NCBI RefSeq assembly: GCF_900113865.1
Contig: NZ_FOQY01000006.1
Span: 198,041 to 262,040, forward strand
Direction of reading: 5' to 3'
DNA length: 64,000 nt
DNA from: Streptosporangium canum
GTDB taxonomy: Bacteria > Actinomycetota > Actinomycetes > Streptosporangiales > Streptosporangiaceae
Position 1 is the first letter of the stretch, and the number at the start of each line of letters is the position of its first letter. Both the position numbers and the translations under genes were made by a program. Of this stretch, positions 1-11,161 are shown piece after piece. The notes below the pieces were generated by a model. That model was given only the letters and a program-made list of their open reading frames with translations. It searched no databases and had not been told where the DNA came from.

Positions 1-757
1 CCTCGCGGCCGTGCAGGGTCCGCGCGTCGTACATGGTGGCGAGCAGGCCCTCGATGACCAGGTCCTCGTTGATGCGCTGCTGGACCTTGATGATGGTGTC
101 CATGAGCAGCGCGACCCCGCGCAGCGCGAAGAACTCGCACTCCAGCGGCACCATGACGCCGTGCGCGCAGGCCAGCGCGTTGATCGTGAGCAGGCCCAGG
201 GAGGGCTGGCAGTCGATCAGGCACACGTCGTACTCGGGCAGGAGGGGTTTGATCACCCGGCCGAGCACCTGCTCTCGGGCGACCTCCGTGACGAGCTGGA
301 CTTCGGCCGCGGACAGGTCGATGTTGCTGGGCAACAGGTCCATGCCCTCGACACCGGTCTCCATCAGCACGTCCCTGGCGGTGATCTGCCGCTCCATCAG
401 GAGGTTGTAGACCGTCAGGTCGAGCTGGTGGGGGTTGATCCCGAGGCCGACGGAGAGGGCGCCCTGCGGGTCGAAGTCGACCAGCAGCACCTTGAGCCCG
501 GCCTCGGCCAGCGCCGCGCCCAGGTTGATGGTGGTGGTCGTCTTGCCGACGCCGCCCTTCTGGTTGACCATGGCCACGACACGCGCCGGCCCGTGCACCG
601 TGCGAGGGGGCGGGTCGGGAAAGACCGGGCGGGGTCGCCCGGTCGGGCCGAGGACTCCCCCAGTGTGAGGGGTCCCGGCGGTCTTGGTGTCCCCCCAGGG
701 ATTCTCGGGGTTTCCAGGGGTCGTTCCCCGGACAGAACCGTCGGTGGTCACAGTCAC
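1..757 (-). CDS. parA: ParA/MinD-type chromosome-partitioning ATPase (3' end outside window)
   Basis: Partial gene; 252 codons are visible and the C-terminus lies beyond the window edge. It is a deviant-Walker ATPase that in this family binds DNA in its ATP dimer and positions chromosomes or partner complexes. The P-loop KGGVGKTT is at about residues 67-74 and is followed by the family strings LLVDFDPQG and CLIDCQPSLGLLTINAL. A 62-residue Pro/Gly-rich leader precedes the P-loop, so this is a soj/ParA paralogue with an N-terminal extension. GTG at 757 is preferred because GGGAGG lies about 8 bases upstream; a second in-frame GTG at 751 is possible. It follows xerD with a 99-base gap. In actinobacteria such a ParA commonly sits before scpA/scpB, which would lie outside the window. 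Confidence 0.93.
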   Translation of the reverse strand, partial: MTVTTDGSVRGTTPGNPENPWGDTKTAGTPHTGGVLGPTGRPRPVFPDPPPRTVHGPARVVAMVNQKGGVGKTTTTINLGAALAEAGLKVLLVDFDPQGALSVGLGINPHQLDLTVYNLLMERQITARDVLMETGVEGMDLLPSNIDLSAAEVQLVTEVAREQVLGRVIKPLLPEYDVCLIDCQPSLGLLTINALACAHGVMVPLECEFFALRGVALLMDTIIKVQQRINEDLVIEGLLATMYDARTLHGRE

Positions 758-801
758 CAGTCGAACCTCCCTGACGGCCTCGAACCGGACCGTCCGGACG
801 G

Positions 802-830
802 ACACTATGGCGTCAACACGTATGCGGCAA
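802..830 (-). promoter_or_regulatory. possible promoter for parA
   Basis: Reading the minus strand, TTGCCG (825-830) and TAGTGT (802-807) are separated by 17 bases. This fits a vegetative-type promoter about 45 bases before the GTG. A 12-base palindrome, CCGTCCGGACGG, lies just downstream (790-801). Inference from sequence only. Confidence 0.3.
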
Positions 831-856
831 GGCGGCACGCCCGGACATAACCAAGG

Positions 857-1783
857 TCAATGCCGTGCGCGCGGGTGCGCCGCGGCATAGGCCTCGCGGA
901 TCTTGTCGACCGTGACCAGGGTGTACACCTGCGTGGTGGTCACCGAGGCGTGGCCGAGTAATTCCTGAACCACCCTAACGTCCACACCCCCGTCTAGGAG
1001 GTGCGTTGCGAACGAATGTCGCAAGATATGGGGGGAGATTCCCACCAGCCCCCCGCGCTCGGCGGCCGCCTGGAGGACCTCCCAGGCGCCCTGGCGGGTG
1101 AGCCGGCCGCCCCTGGCGTTGAGGAACAGCCCCGAGGTGCCCCTTCCGTGGGCGGCGATGCCCGGACGCGCCCGGGCGAGGTAGGCGCCCAGCGCCTCCC
1201 TGGCGAAGCGGCCCAGGGGCACCAGGCGGGTGCGCCCGCCCTTGCCGCGCAGCCGCACCTGCTGGGTGTCGGAGCCCAGATCGACGTCGTCCACCGCGAG
1301 CCCCACGGCCTCGGAGATGCGCGCGCCGGTGCCGTACAGCAACTCCAGCAGCGCCCGGTTGCGCATCGTCAGCGGTGCGCCTTCGGGGCCGGAGGCGGCG
1401 ATGAGCCGCTCCACGTCGTCCACGCTGATCGCCTTGGGCAACCGCCTGAGCTGCCTCGGCGGCCGTACCCCGTGGGCCGGGTCGTGGCCGGACACGCCCT
1501 CGCGCAGCGCGAAGCGGTGCAGGCCGCGCACCGCGGAGACGGCGCGCGCCGCCGAGCTGGCGACGAGGGCCTGGTGCTCCTCGTCGCCCTCCCTGAGCGC
1601 GGCCAGGAAGGCCGTGACGTCACCTTCGGCGACCTCGCCGAAGGTGACGCGTCCACGGCTCTTCAGATGCTCCACATACCGCAGGAGGTCACGGCGGTAG
1701 GAGGCCAGTGTGTTGGCAGCCAGGCCACGCTCCAGCGCCAGATGGGCGAGGTAGCTGGAGAGGACGGCCTCCGTCTCGCTCAG
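857..1783 (-). CDS. xerD: Site-specific tyrosine recombinase XerD
   Basis: Tyrosine recombinase that, with XerC, resolves chromosome dimers at dif. Read from CTG at 1783 the protein has 308 residues, the normal XerD length, with a complete N-terminal SAM-like DNA-binding domain. The catalytic set is visible: R155 (in GARISE), K181, H252 and R255 (PHILRHSF), H278 (LLGHAS) and nucleophile Y287. The start is unusual. In-frame ATG or GTG codons lie only well inside the N-terminal domain (the first is GTG at 1675), whereas AGGAGG sits 5 bases before the CTG at 1781-1783. The preceding in-frame stop is that of the NUDIX gene, 12 bases upstream. It is probably the last or second-last gene of a pyrG-NUDIX-xerD operon. 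Confidence 0.94.
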   Translation of the reverse strand: MSETEAVLSSYLAHLALERGLAANTLASYRRDLLRYVEHLKSRGRVTFGEVAEGDVTAFLAALREGDEEHQALVASSAARAVSAVRGLHRFALREGVSGHDPAHGVRPPRQLRRLPKAISVDDVERLIAASGPEGAPLTMRNRALLELLYGTGARISEAVGLAVDDVDLGSDTQQVRLRGKGGRTRLVPLGRFAREALGAYLARARPGIAAHGRGTSGLFLNARGGRLTRQGAWEVLQAAAERGGLVGISPHILRHSFATHLLDGGVDVRVVQELLGHASVTTTQVYTLVTVDKIREAYAAAHPRARH

Positions 1784-1795
1784 GGTGTCCTCCTG

Positions 1796-4113
<2,318 letters not shown>

Positions 4114-4245
4114 TCAGTCGGCACACCCTGATAGCGGCCCACCTGTCCACGGACTCTCAGGATATCAAACCGTTCCGGCGAACTGTCCGGACGACTCCCG
4201 CCCCGCATTCCATTGGAAAATGACCAAGCGGTAACTTAGGCCGTT

Positions 4246-5121
4246 ATGTCGATTCGTGGCGTGGTACGGCGTGCCGCCGGCAGCCTCATTCACCGCGGCT
4301 GGTCCGCGATCCGGACGGCCGGCGCGGTAAGCCCGGCCAATCCCGCCGGATACCGCTTCCGCCGCCTCGGCGACGGCGCCTGCCTGTCGTTCCCCGTCGG
4401 CGCGATCTTCGGCGAGGCCTGGATCGAGATAGGCGAGCACACCCTGGTCGGCGAGCGCGTCTCCATCTCCGCGGGCATGGGCCCCGGGGTGGACCTGGGC
4501 CCGGACTCGATCGTACGGATCGGCGGAAGCTGCTCGATCGGCCGGGGCAGCCACATCGTCGGCCACCAGTCGATCGACATCGGCGACCACGTGTTCACCG
4601 GCCCGTACGTCTACATCACCGACCAGAACCACGTCTACGACGACCCGGAGATCCCGATCGGCCGCCAGTGGCCGCGCAACAACCCCGTGGTCATCGGCTC
4701 GGGTTCCTGGCTGGGCACCGGATCGATCATCCTGCCGGGCACCCGGATCGGCAGGCAGTGCGTGGTCGCGGGCGGAGCCGTGGTGCGCGGCGAGTTCCCC
4801 GACCACAGCGTGATCGCCGGCGTGCCGGCCAAGGTCGTCCGCCGCTACGTGCCCGGAGACGGATGGCTGCCCTCCCACCTCAACGGCGCCCGCGCCGAGC
4901 ACCCCGAGCCCGGCACGGCCGGGATCGCGGACCCCGTCGAGGCCGTGAGGGCCGCGGGGACCGCCGGGATCGCGGAACCAGCCGAGACCGTGAGGGCCGC
5001 GGGGACCGCCGGGCGCGCCGGAACCACGGGAGACGTGGAGCACGCCGGAATCCTGAGCTCCGCCGAGCACCCCGTGCCTCCCGGGACCGCCGGATCCGTT
5101 CAGCGCGTCGCCCCCGCCTGA
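4246..5121 (+). CDS. Left-handed beta-helix (hexapeptide) acyltransferase
   Basis: Predicted O-acetyltransferase of the LacA/WbbJ/NodL type, 291 residues. The left-handed beta-helix spans roughly residues 50-200. It includes the DQNHVYDDPEIPI loop that supplies the catalytic His in this family and the closing strings GTGSIILPGTRIG and VIAGVPAKVVRRY. The last 90 residues lie outside the fold, are Gly/Ala/Glu-rich and contain a 15-residue repeat. No signal peptide or membrane segment is seen, so it is probably cytosolic and acts on a sugar or cell-surface precursor. It is divergent from pyrG and followed 49 bases later by an unrelated oxidoreductase gene. The acceptor substrate is unknown. Confidence 0.88.
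   Translation: MSIRGVVRRAAGSLIHRGWSAIRTAGAVSPANPAGYRFRRLGDGACLSFPVGAIFGEAWIEIGEHTLVGERVSISAGMGPGVDLGPDSIVRIGGSCSIGRGSHIVGHQSIDIGDHVFTGPYVYITDQNHVYDDPEIPIGRQWPRNNPVVIGSGSWLGTGSIILPGTRIGRQCVVAGGAVVRGEFPDHSVIAGVPAKVVRRYVPGDGWLPSHLNGARAEHPEPGTAGIADPVEAVRAAGTAGIAEPAETVRAAGTAGRAGTTGDVEHAGILSSAEHPVPPGTAGSVQRVAPA
4912..5046 (+). repeat. 45-base tandem repeat, about 3 copies, in the acyltransferase tail
   Basis: Two close copies (4912-4956 and 4957-5001) encode GTAGIADPVEAVRAA and GTAGIAEPAETVRAA. A third, degenerate copy (5002-5046) begins GTAGRAG. The repeat keeps the reading frame and extends a region outside the catalytic fold. Confidence 0.85.
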
Positions 5122-5170
5122 CGCTCCCCACCCCTGGACCGAACAAGGTTCCGGGATTTACGGTCACGGC

Positions 5171-6334
5171 ATGCGCACCGCGATCTGTGAGAGATTCGGC
5201 GTCGAGTTCCCCCTCTTCGCCTTCAGCCACTGCCGCGACGTGGTCGCCGCGGTGACCAACGCGGGCGGGATGGGCGTGCTCGGCGCCATCGCCTACTCCC
5301 CCCGGCAGCTCGACGCGGAACTGAACTGGATCGACGAGCGGGTCGGCGGCCGGCCGTACGGCGTGGACGTCCTCGTCCCCGGCGGGGTCGACGCGTCGGC
5401 GGCCGACCGGAGCGCCCGGCTCCTCGACTTCATCCCCGAACGGCACCGCGACTTCGTGACGTATCTGTTCGGCAAGTACGGGGTGAACCTGCCGGAGCCG
5501 TTCACGGGGGCCATGTCGGTCTACGCCGACGAGGTGGGGCGCCGGGTGACCGCCGAGGGCGCGACCGGCCTCGTCGACGTGGCGCTCAAGCACCCGATCG
5601 GCCTCATCGCCAGCGCGCTCGGCCCGCCTCCGCCGGAGATGGCGGCCAAGGCGCGGGAGGCCGGGGTCGCGGTCGCCGCGCTGGTCGGAACGGTCGAGCA
5701 CGCCCGGCGTCAGGTGGCCGCGGGGGCCGATGTGATCGTGGCACAGGGGTCGGAGGCGGGCGGGCACACCGGTGAGATCTCCACCATGGTGCTGGTCCCC
5801 CAGGTCGTGGACGCCGTGGACGTCCCGGTGCTGGCGGCGGGCGGCATCGCCTGCGGCCGCCAGGCGGCCGCCGCGCTCGCGCTGGGCGCCGAGGGGGTGT
5901 GGTGCGGTTCGGTCTGGCTGACCACGGAGGAGGCCGAGACCCTGCCCTCGGTCAAGCGCAAGATGCTGGCCGCCACCTCCTCCGACACCGTCCGGTCCCG
6001 GTCGCGGACCGGCAAGCCCGCCCGGCAGCTGAGGTCCGCCTGGACCGAGGAGTGGGACGGCGCGCAGGAGAGCCCGGGGCCGCTGCCGATGCCGCTGCAG
6101 ATGCTGCTGGCCGAGGGGGCGATGGCCAGGATCGGCCGGGCGGCCGACAGCGGCGACCCCGGCGCCGGGGAGCTCGTCACCTACTTCGTCGGGCAGGTCG
6201 TCGGCCAGATGAACCGGGTCAGACCGGCCCGTCAGGTCGTCTACGACATGATCGAGGAGTTCGCCGTCGCCGTGGAGCGCCTTGAGGCCGTCACCGGCGG
6301 CGGGACCCAGCCGCACCGTCCCCCGTCATCCTGA
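5171..6334 (+). CDS. Nitronate monooxygenase-like FMN oxidoreductase
   Basis: Flavin-dependent TIM-barrel enzyme of the NMO / 2-nitropropane dioxygenase family, 387 residues. The N-terminal barrel start is typical (FAFSHCRDVVAAVTNAGGMGVLGA). The FMN-binding centre shows VIVAQGSEAGGHTG followed by LVPQVVDAV and PVLAAGGIACGRQAAAALALGAEGV. The C-terminal segment with a TRTGKPARQLR-like string also fits the family. The length is near the upper end for NMOs. It may oxidise nitronates, but many members have unassigned substrates. It stands alone, 49 bases after the acyltransferase gene. It ends before a gene-poor stretch holding a degraded secreted-protein gene. Confidence 0.9.
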   Translation: MRTAICERFGVEFPLFAFSHCRDVVAAVTNAGGMGVLGAIAYSPRQLDAELNWIDERVGGRPYGVDVLVPGGVDASAADRSARLLDFIPERHRDFVTYLFGKYGVNLPEPFTGAMSVYADEVGRRVTAEGATGLVDVALKHPIGLIASALGPPPPEMAAKAREAGVAVAALVGTVEHARRQVAAGADVIVAQGSEAGGHTGEISTMVLVPQVVDAVDVPVLAAGGIACGRQAAAALALGAEGVWCGSVWLTTEEAETLPSVKRKMLAATSSDTVRSRSRTGKPARQLRSAWTEEWDGAQESPGPLPMPLQMLLAEGAMARIGRAADSGDPGAGELVTYFVGQVVGQMNRVRPARQVVYDMIEEFAVAVERLEAVTGGGTQPHRPPSS

Positions 6335-6439
6335 GGAGGGACACGCCCTCACCCGCTGGACGGATATCGTCTCGCGGGCCGGTGGATCGGGGCGGATTTC
6401 CCTTGTGGGCAGGCGAGCGCCGCTCATAGCTTCTCCCCT

Positions 6440-6720
6440 GTGCGCTCTTGCCGACGGATGGGCGGGGCGGTTGCGGGGGGATCGTGTCGAGCGGAGTTCG
6501 TGCCGGTCGCCGGCTGCTCGCGGCGGCTTCGGGGGTGCACCGCGGCGTTGGCAGTGGCGGTCGCGCCGGTCGCGCCGGCACCCGCACCGAACTTCTCAGA
6601 CCCGGCACGCTGGTCACCCCGCTCAGCGTGGCCGTCGGCCCCGACGGTGCCGTTCACGTGGCCGACAAGGCCATGGCGCCCGGCCAGGGCGAGGTGCTCC
6701 GGGTCCCCGTCCCGGAGTAG
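6440..6720 (+). pseudogene. Remnant of a secreted ScyD/ScyE-like beta-propeller gene
   Basis: Two pieces in different frames resemble the two ends of one secreted protein. From 6440, one frame encodes a signal-peptide-like stretch (RRLRGCTAALAVAVAPVAPAPAP). A second frame ends at 6720 with TPLSVAVGPDGAVHVADKA and GQGEVLRVPVPE, the closing blade style of ScyD/ScyE-type secreted propeller proteins. The middle of such a protein (about 250-300 residues) is missing and the frames do not join, so I read this as a frameshifted internal-deletion remnant. The family identity is inferred from short strings. The stretch from 6335 to 6966 otherwise holds no gene. Confidence 0.45.
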
Positions 6721-6734
6721 CTCCCAGGGGGAAC

Positions 6735-6770
6735 ACGAGGGGCGCGTCCCGTACGGGGTGCGCCCCTCGT
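6735..6770. terminator. Hairpin terminator after the ScyD-like remnant
   Basis: ACGAGGGGCGC and GCGCCCCTCGT form a perfect 11-base stem (6735-6745 and 6760-6770) with a 14-base loop, 14 bases after the remnant's stop codon. There is no clear T-run, as is common in high-GC actinomycetes. Just downstream (6800-6870) is a pyrimidine-rich run with repeated CTCCCTG and CCCTGTTTCC units and no coding signal. Confidence 0.6.
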
Positions 6771-6966
6771 CGTCGCGTGCCGGTCGCCGCGTGCCCGGCA
6801 CCTCGTTTCCATCGTCCTGCTCCCTGCTCCCTGCGCCCCGTTCCCTGTTTCCGGCGCCCTGTTTCCGACGCCCGGCCCTCTCGCGGCCGGCGATCGTCGC
6901 GATCCGGTGGGATCCATCGGTGACCGGGAATCGTTGAAGGAGGGGACGAGACACAACGGAGGCACG

Positions 6967-7557
6967 ATGCTCGCGGCACTGACAGGCCTGGGGCTCTCCA
7001 CCGCGGCGGGGCTGAACGCCTACATCCCCCTGCTCGTGGTCGGCCTGATCGCCAACTTCACCGATCAGCTGCGGCTGCCACAGGAGTTCGCGTGGCTGTC
7101 CAACGGGTGGGTGCTCGGGATCATCGGCGTGCTGCTGCTCGCCGAGTTCGTGCTTGACAAGGTCCCGGTGGTGGACAGCGTCAATGACATGATCCAGACC
7201 GTGGTCCGCCCGGCCTCCGGCGGTGTGGTGTTCAGCGCCACCGAGGCGGCGGCCCGGCTCGACGGCTCGACCTGGATGAGCCACAACCCCTGGCTGAGCT
7301 GGGTGCTGGGCATCGGGATCGCGCTGGCGGTGCACGTGATGAAGACGACCGCCCGGCCCGTGGTCAACGCCTCGACCGCCGGGGTGGGCGCGCCCGTGGT
7401 CAGCACGGTGGAGGACGCCGGAGCGCTCGGCATGAGCCTGATCGCGATCTTCCTGCCGGTCCTGGTCATCGTGGCGGTGGCCGTACTGGCGCTGTTCGCC
7501 TGGTGGGCGATCCGCAAGGTACGGCGGCGCCGCGCGCTGCGGCGGAGTCCGGTCTGA
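6967..7557 (+). CDS. DUF4126 family membrane protein
   Basis: Integral membrane protein of 196 residues and unknown function. The start LAALTGLGLSTAAGLNAYIPLLVVGL is the conserved DUF4126 signature. It is followed by hydrophobic segments near residues 10-30, 45-65, 108-125 and 155-185 and a basic tail (IRKVRRRRALRRSPV). ATG 6967 is chosen because GGAGG lies 4 bases upstream and the conserved family N-terminus begins there; an earlier in-frame start at 6907 has no such support. It is followed 67 bases later by another small membrane-anchored protein on the same strand. No substrate or partner can be inferred. Confidence 0.87.
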   Translation: MLAALTGLGLSTAAGLNAYIPLLVVGLIANFTDQLRLPQEFAWLSNGWVLGIIGVLLLAEFVLDKVPVVDSVNDMIQTVVRPASGGVVFSATEAAARLDGSTWMSHNPWLSWVLGIGIALAVHVMKTTARPVVNASTAGVGAPVVSTVEDAGALGMSLIAIFLPVLVIVAVAVLALFAWWAIRKVRRRRALRRSPV

Positions 7558-7624
7558 ACGACGGCCGCACCCACCTGGATGCGCGGGCTATGCTCGAAAC
7601 ACCCCGTTCCTCTCCTGCCGGGAG

Positions 7625-8239
7625 GTGGCTTCGATCGGCACTTTCATCACCATCATGCTGGTGATCTTCCTGTTCTTCCTTCTCATGGGAGCGGCGGGGA
7701 TCTACCTGCTGGTCAAGGTCGGCAAGAAGGCCACCAAGAAGGCCCGCAAGGTGAGCACCCGTGTCGCCTCCCACGTGGCGGCGATGGGCACCGGCGACGC
7801 GGCCGAGACCGAGCGGATGCGGCTGGACCTGCGCCGCGAGGTCTCCCTGACCCGCCAGACGGTGGAGCACGCGCTCCGCGACGGATGGGGGCTCGGCGAC
7901 CTGCCGCAGCTCGTGGCCGAGATCGGCGCGCACGCCGACCAGCTCGACGCCCAGCTCGGCGTCTACGCCCAGGAACGCCGCGTGTCCGCCTACGTCGACC
8001 ACACCGCGTTCGGCAGGCTGCGCGAGCACCACGCCAAGCTGACCACGGCCTGTGCGCGGATCCGCGCCGACCTGCTCAACGACCAGATGGCGCACGCGGC
8101 CGGTGGCATCGAGGAGATCCGGAGCCGCACCGACCTGGAGATCGAGGCGCGCCGCCGCGCCCCCGATCCCCTGGACCAGATCGACGAGCTCTACAACCGC
8201 ACGATGGTCGACCGCGCCCGCCCGGACGACCCGCGCTGA
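7625..8239 (+). CDS. Membrane-anchored helical protein of unknown function
   Basis: Not recognised. The 204-residue product has one N-terminal membrane segment (about residues 5-30, TFITIMLVIFLFFLLMGAAGIYLLV) followed by a Lys-rich stretch and a long, mostly helical cytoplasmic part rich in Arg and Glu (LDLRREVSLTRQTVEHAL, HADQLDAQLGVYAQERR). It looks like a type II-anchored coiled-coil-like protein. The start is uncertain: GTG 7625 overlaps the GGGAGG that would serve as its own ribosome binding site. Initiation at a non-standard codon a few triplets later (ATC at 7634) would give ideal spacing. Codon use matches the neighbours, so it is probably a real gene. Confidence 0.7.
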   Translation: MASIGTFITIMLVIFLFFLLMGAAGIYLLVKVGKKATKKARKVSTRVASHVAAMGTGDAAETERMRLDLRREVSLTRQTVEHALRDGWGLGDLPQLVAEIGAHADQLDAQLGVYAQERRVSAYVDHTAFGRLREHHAKLTTACARIRADLLNDQMAHAAGGIEEIRSRTDLEIEARRRAPDPLDQIDELYNRTMVDRARPDDPR

Positions 8240-8756
8240 ACCGCCGGATCCCGCGTTCCGGCCTCCGGGCCGGAGTCCGTCTGGGCGCGTCGGCCTGTCC
8301 AGTGCACCGCCGGACGCGCGTCGGCCTGTCCAACGCACCGCCGGGGACGCTTCAGCCTGGCCGGCGCACCGCCGGCGCGCCGGTCGTGCCGCTGCGGCTC
8401 GCCTACGAGCATCTCGGCTGCGAGCACCTCGGCAAGCGTCCGCTTCTCCTCGGCCGAGAGCGGGGCCGTACCGGAGCCGCGCCGCAGGAACCGCCGCCGT
8501 CCGCCCTCGACCAAGCCGTCGACCAGGCCACGGCAGAGGGCGTACTCCGCCGCTCCGCCGTACTCCCGGTATCCGCGGCCGGCACACCGCGCGTGCTGGC
8601 CGAGGCCGACGGCGGGTCACTGGCCGGGCTGCTGCGGGCCGAGGCGGGCGTCGGCTGACCGAAGGAGCGGGGGCGGTCGCCCGGGAACCGGTCCCCGGAC
8701 GACCGGGCAGCCCGGCTGCCAAGCAACCGGGCAGGAGATTCCGGCCCTGCCGCCCG
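8240..8756. other. Gene-poor spacer between the membrane protein and uvrB
   Basis: No convincing gene. Several short open frames exist on both strands, but none has a ribosome binding site or a recognisable domain. The most protein-like is a minus-strand frame near 8380-8590 (GLVDGLVEGGRRRFLRRG, LSAEEKRTLAEVLAAEML), which has no good start and could be a fossil. The stretch begins with the 31-base repeats listed separately and ends in the repeat array abutting uvrB. Confidence 0.5.
8287..8379. repeat. 31-base tandem repeat, 3 copies
   Basis: Units at 8287-8317, 8318-8348 and 8349-8379 share the pattern GCGTCGGCCTGTCC followed by GCACCGCCGG. Copies 1 and 2 are nearly identical and copy 3 has diverged. 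The array lies in non-coding DNA. Confidence 0.85.
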
Positions 8757-8892
8757 GGGAGGAGACCCCTGCCTCAGGAGACCTCTGCGTAGAAATCCCG
8801 GCTTCGGAATACCCCTGCGCAGAAACGGCTTCAGGAGACCCCTGCGCAGAAAACCGCAGCTTCGAAATACCCCCGCTCAGGAGACTCCGGCC
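8757..8892. repeat. Degenerate tandem repeat derived from the uvrB 3' end
   Basis: Alternating units of about 28 bases carry CTCAGGAGAC or CTTCGGAATAC, then CCCTGCGCAGAAA. CTCAGGAGAC at 8773, CTTCAGGAGAC at 8829 and the final CTCAGGAGAC at 8876 are the same motif, and the last contains the uvrB stop codon and final codons. The array therefore looks like outward duplication of the uvrB terminus. Confidence 0.75.
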
Positions 8893-10988
8893 TCCCGCAT
8901 GTCCCGGACCTCCCGCTTGAGCTCCTTGATCTCGTCGCGGAGCCGGGCCGCGACCTCGAACTGGAGGTCTGTGGCGGCCTGGTGCATCTGGTCGGTGAGC
9001 GATTCGACCAGCGCCTCCAGCTGGGCGCGGGGCATCTCCCCCGCGATCGCCTTGGCGTGCTGGCCGACCTGCTTGACCGCGAAGCCGGGGACCGGGGCCT
9101 TGCCGCGCGACTGCTGGCGGCCGCTGCCGCCGAGGAGCTGGGCGGTGTCGGCGTCCTCGCGGTTGAGCGAGTCGAGGATGTCGGCGATCTTCTTGCGGAG
9201 CGGCTGCGGGTCGATGCCGTTCGCCTCGTTGTAGGCCGTCTGCTTGGCCCGGCGCCGGTTGGTCTCCTCGATCGCCCGCTCCATGGAGGGGGTGATCCGG
9301 TCGGCGTACATGTGCACCTGGCCGGAGACGTTACGGGCCGCGCGGCCGATGGTCTGGATCAGCGAGGTCTCCGAACGGAGGAAGCCCTCCTTGTCGGCGT
9401 CGAGGATGGCCACCAGCGACACCTCGGGCAGGTCCAGGCCCTCGCGGAGCAGGTTGATGCCGACCAGGACGTCGAACTCGCCCATCCGCAGCTCCCGCAG
9501 GAGCTCGATGCGGCGCAGGGTGTCGACCTCGCTGTGCAGGTAGCGGACCCGGATGCCGAGCTCCAGGAGGTAGTCGGTGAGGTCCTCGGACATCTTCTTG
9601 GTCAGCGTGGTGACCAAGACCCGCTCGTCCTTCTCGGTCCGGGTCCTGATCTCGTGGACCAGGTCGTCGATCTGGGACTTCGTGGGCTTGACGATCACCT
9701 CGGGGTCGATCAGGCCGGTCGGCCGGATGACCTGCTCCACCACGTCGCCCTTGGAGCGGCCCAGCTCGTAGGTGCCCGGGGTGGCCGACAGGTAGACGGT
9801 CTGGTCGATCCGCTCCAGGAACTCCTCCCACTTGAGCGGGCGGTTGTCCATAGCCGACGGCAGACGGAAGCCGTGCTCGACGAGCGTGCGCTTGCGGGAG
9901 GCGTCGCCTTCGTACATCGCGCCGATCTGCGGCACGGTCTGGTGCGACTCGTCCAGGACGAGCAGGAAGTCCTCGGGGAAGTAGTCGAGCAGCGTGTTGG
10001 GGGCGCTGCCCGGGGCACGGCCGTCCATGTGACGGGAGTAGTTCTCGATGCCGGAGCAGGTGCCGATCTGGCGCATCATCTCCAGGTCGTAGGTGGTGCG
10101 CATGCGCAGCCGCTGGGCCTCCAGGAGCTTGCCCTGCCGCTCCATCGTCTCCAGGGTCTGGGCCAGCTCGGCCTCGATGCCCTGGACGGCCTTCTCCATC
10201 CGCTCGGTGCCCGCGACGTAGTGGGAGGCGGGGAAGATGTAGAGCTCCTGGTCCTCCGTGATCACCTCGCCGGTCAGCGGATGCATGGTGGAGAGCTTCT
10301 CGATCTCGTCACCGAACATCTCGATGCGGACCGCGAGCTCCTCGTACTTCGGGATGATCTCGATCGTGTCGCCGCGGACCCGGAAGGTGCCCCGGGTGAA
10401 GGCCAGGTCGTTACGGGTGTACTGCATGTCGACCAGGCGGCGCAGCAGGCTGTCGCGCTCGATCTCCTGCCCGACCTTGAGCGAGGTCATGCGGTCGACG
10501 TACTCCTGCGGGGTGCCCAGGCCGTAGATGCACGACACCGATGCCACCACGATCGTGTCGCGGCGGGTCAGCAGCGAGTTGGTCGCCGAGTGGCGCAGCC
10601 GCTCGACCTCGTCGTTGATCGAGGAGTCCTTCTCGATGTAGGTGTCGCTCTGCGGGACGTAGGCCTCGGGCTGGTAGTAGTCGTAGTAGGAGACGAAGTA
10701 TTCGATCGCGTTGTTGGGCATCATCTCGCGCAGCTCGTTGGCGAACTGCGCGGCGAGCGTCTTGTTGGGCTGGATGACCAGGGTCGGCCGCTGCAGCCGC
10801 TCGATCAGCCAGGCGACCGTGGCGGTCTTGCCGGTGCCCGTGGCACCCAGCAGGACGTTGTCCTTGTCACCCGCCTTGACGCGCCGTTCGAGCTCGGCGA
10901 TCGCGGTGGGCTGGTCGCCCGAAGGGGTCATGTCGGTGACGACCTCGAAGGGCGCCACCTTGCGCTGCAAATCAGTTACCGGCCTCAC
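8877..10988 (-). CDS. uvrB: Excinuclease ABC subunit B
   Basis: DNA-damage recognition helicase of nucleotide excision repair, 703 residues. The Walker A motif GATGTGKT is at residues 48-55, followed by the beta-hairpin region [21 protein letters not shown] and the helicase motifs [26 protein letters not shown] and QTIGRAARN. The C-terminal UVR domain that contacts UvrA/UvrC is present ([17 protein letters not shown]). GTG 10988 gives the conserved start [17 protein letters not shown]; upstream in-frame starts would add an unconserved leader. It is divergent from the SPFH cluster with a 173-base gap. Its last codons merge into the repeat array described above. Confidence 0.98.
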   Translation of the reverse strand: MRPVTDLQRKVAPFEVVTDMTPSGDQPTAIAELERRVKAGDKDNVLLGATGTGKTATVAWLIERLQRPTLVIQPNKTLAAQFANELREMMPNNAIEYFVSYYDYYQPEAYVPQSDTYIEKDSSINDEVERLRHSATNSLLTRRDTIVVASVSCIYGLGTPQEYVDRMTSLKVGQEIERDSLLRRLVDMQYTRNDLAFTRGTFRVRGDTIEIIPKYEELAVRIEMFGDEIEKLSTMHPLTGEVITEDQELYIFPASHYVAGTERMEKAVQGIEAELAQTLETMERQGKLLEAQRLRMRTTYDLEMMRQIGTCSGIENYSRHMDGRAPGSAPNTLLDYFPEDFLLVLDESHQTVPQIGAMYEGDASRKRTLVEHGFRLPSAMDNRPLKWEEFLERIDQTVYLSATPGTYELGRSKGDVVEQVIRPTGLIDPEVIVKPTKSQIDDLVHEIRTRTEKDERVLVTTLTKKMSEDLTDYLLELGIRVRYLHSEVDTLRRIELLRELRMGEFDVLVGINLLREGLDLPEVSLVAILDADKEGFLRSETSLIQTIGRAARNVSGQVHMYADRITPSMERAIEETNRRRAKQTAYNEANGIDPQPLRKKIADILDSLNREDADTAQLLGGSGRQQSRGKAPVPGFAVKQVGQHAKAIAGEMPRAQLEALVESLTDQMHQAATDLQFEVAARLRDEIKELKREVRDMREAGVS

Positions 10989-11161
10989 GCCACCCACTGT
11001 AGGCGCAGCCACCGACAATCCTCCGCCGGCCGCGTCACGGCAGGCTGTTTCAATCGAGCGGCAAGCGGATCGCAACCCGGATGCTCTTTACTTTCCCGCG
11101 TGCGCCCGCCTACAAAGCGTGATATATCGGGCTTTCCACTCATATCTACCTCGGAGGTTTG

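Noticed and set aside
8191..8514. Minus-strand ORF of 107 codons between the membrane protein and uvrB
   Set aside because: It has no ribosome binding site, crosses the 31-base repeats and the neighbouring gene's end, and has no recognisable domain. At most a fossil.
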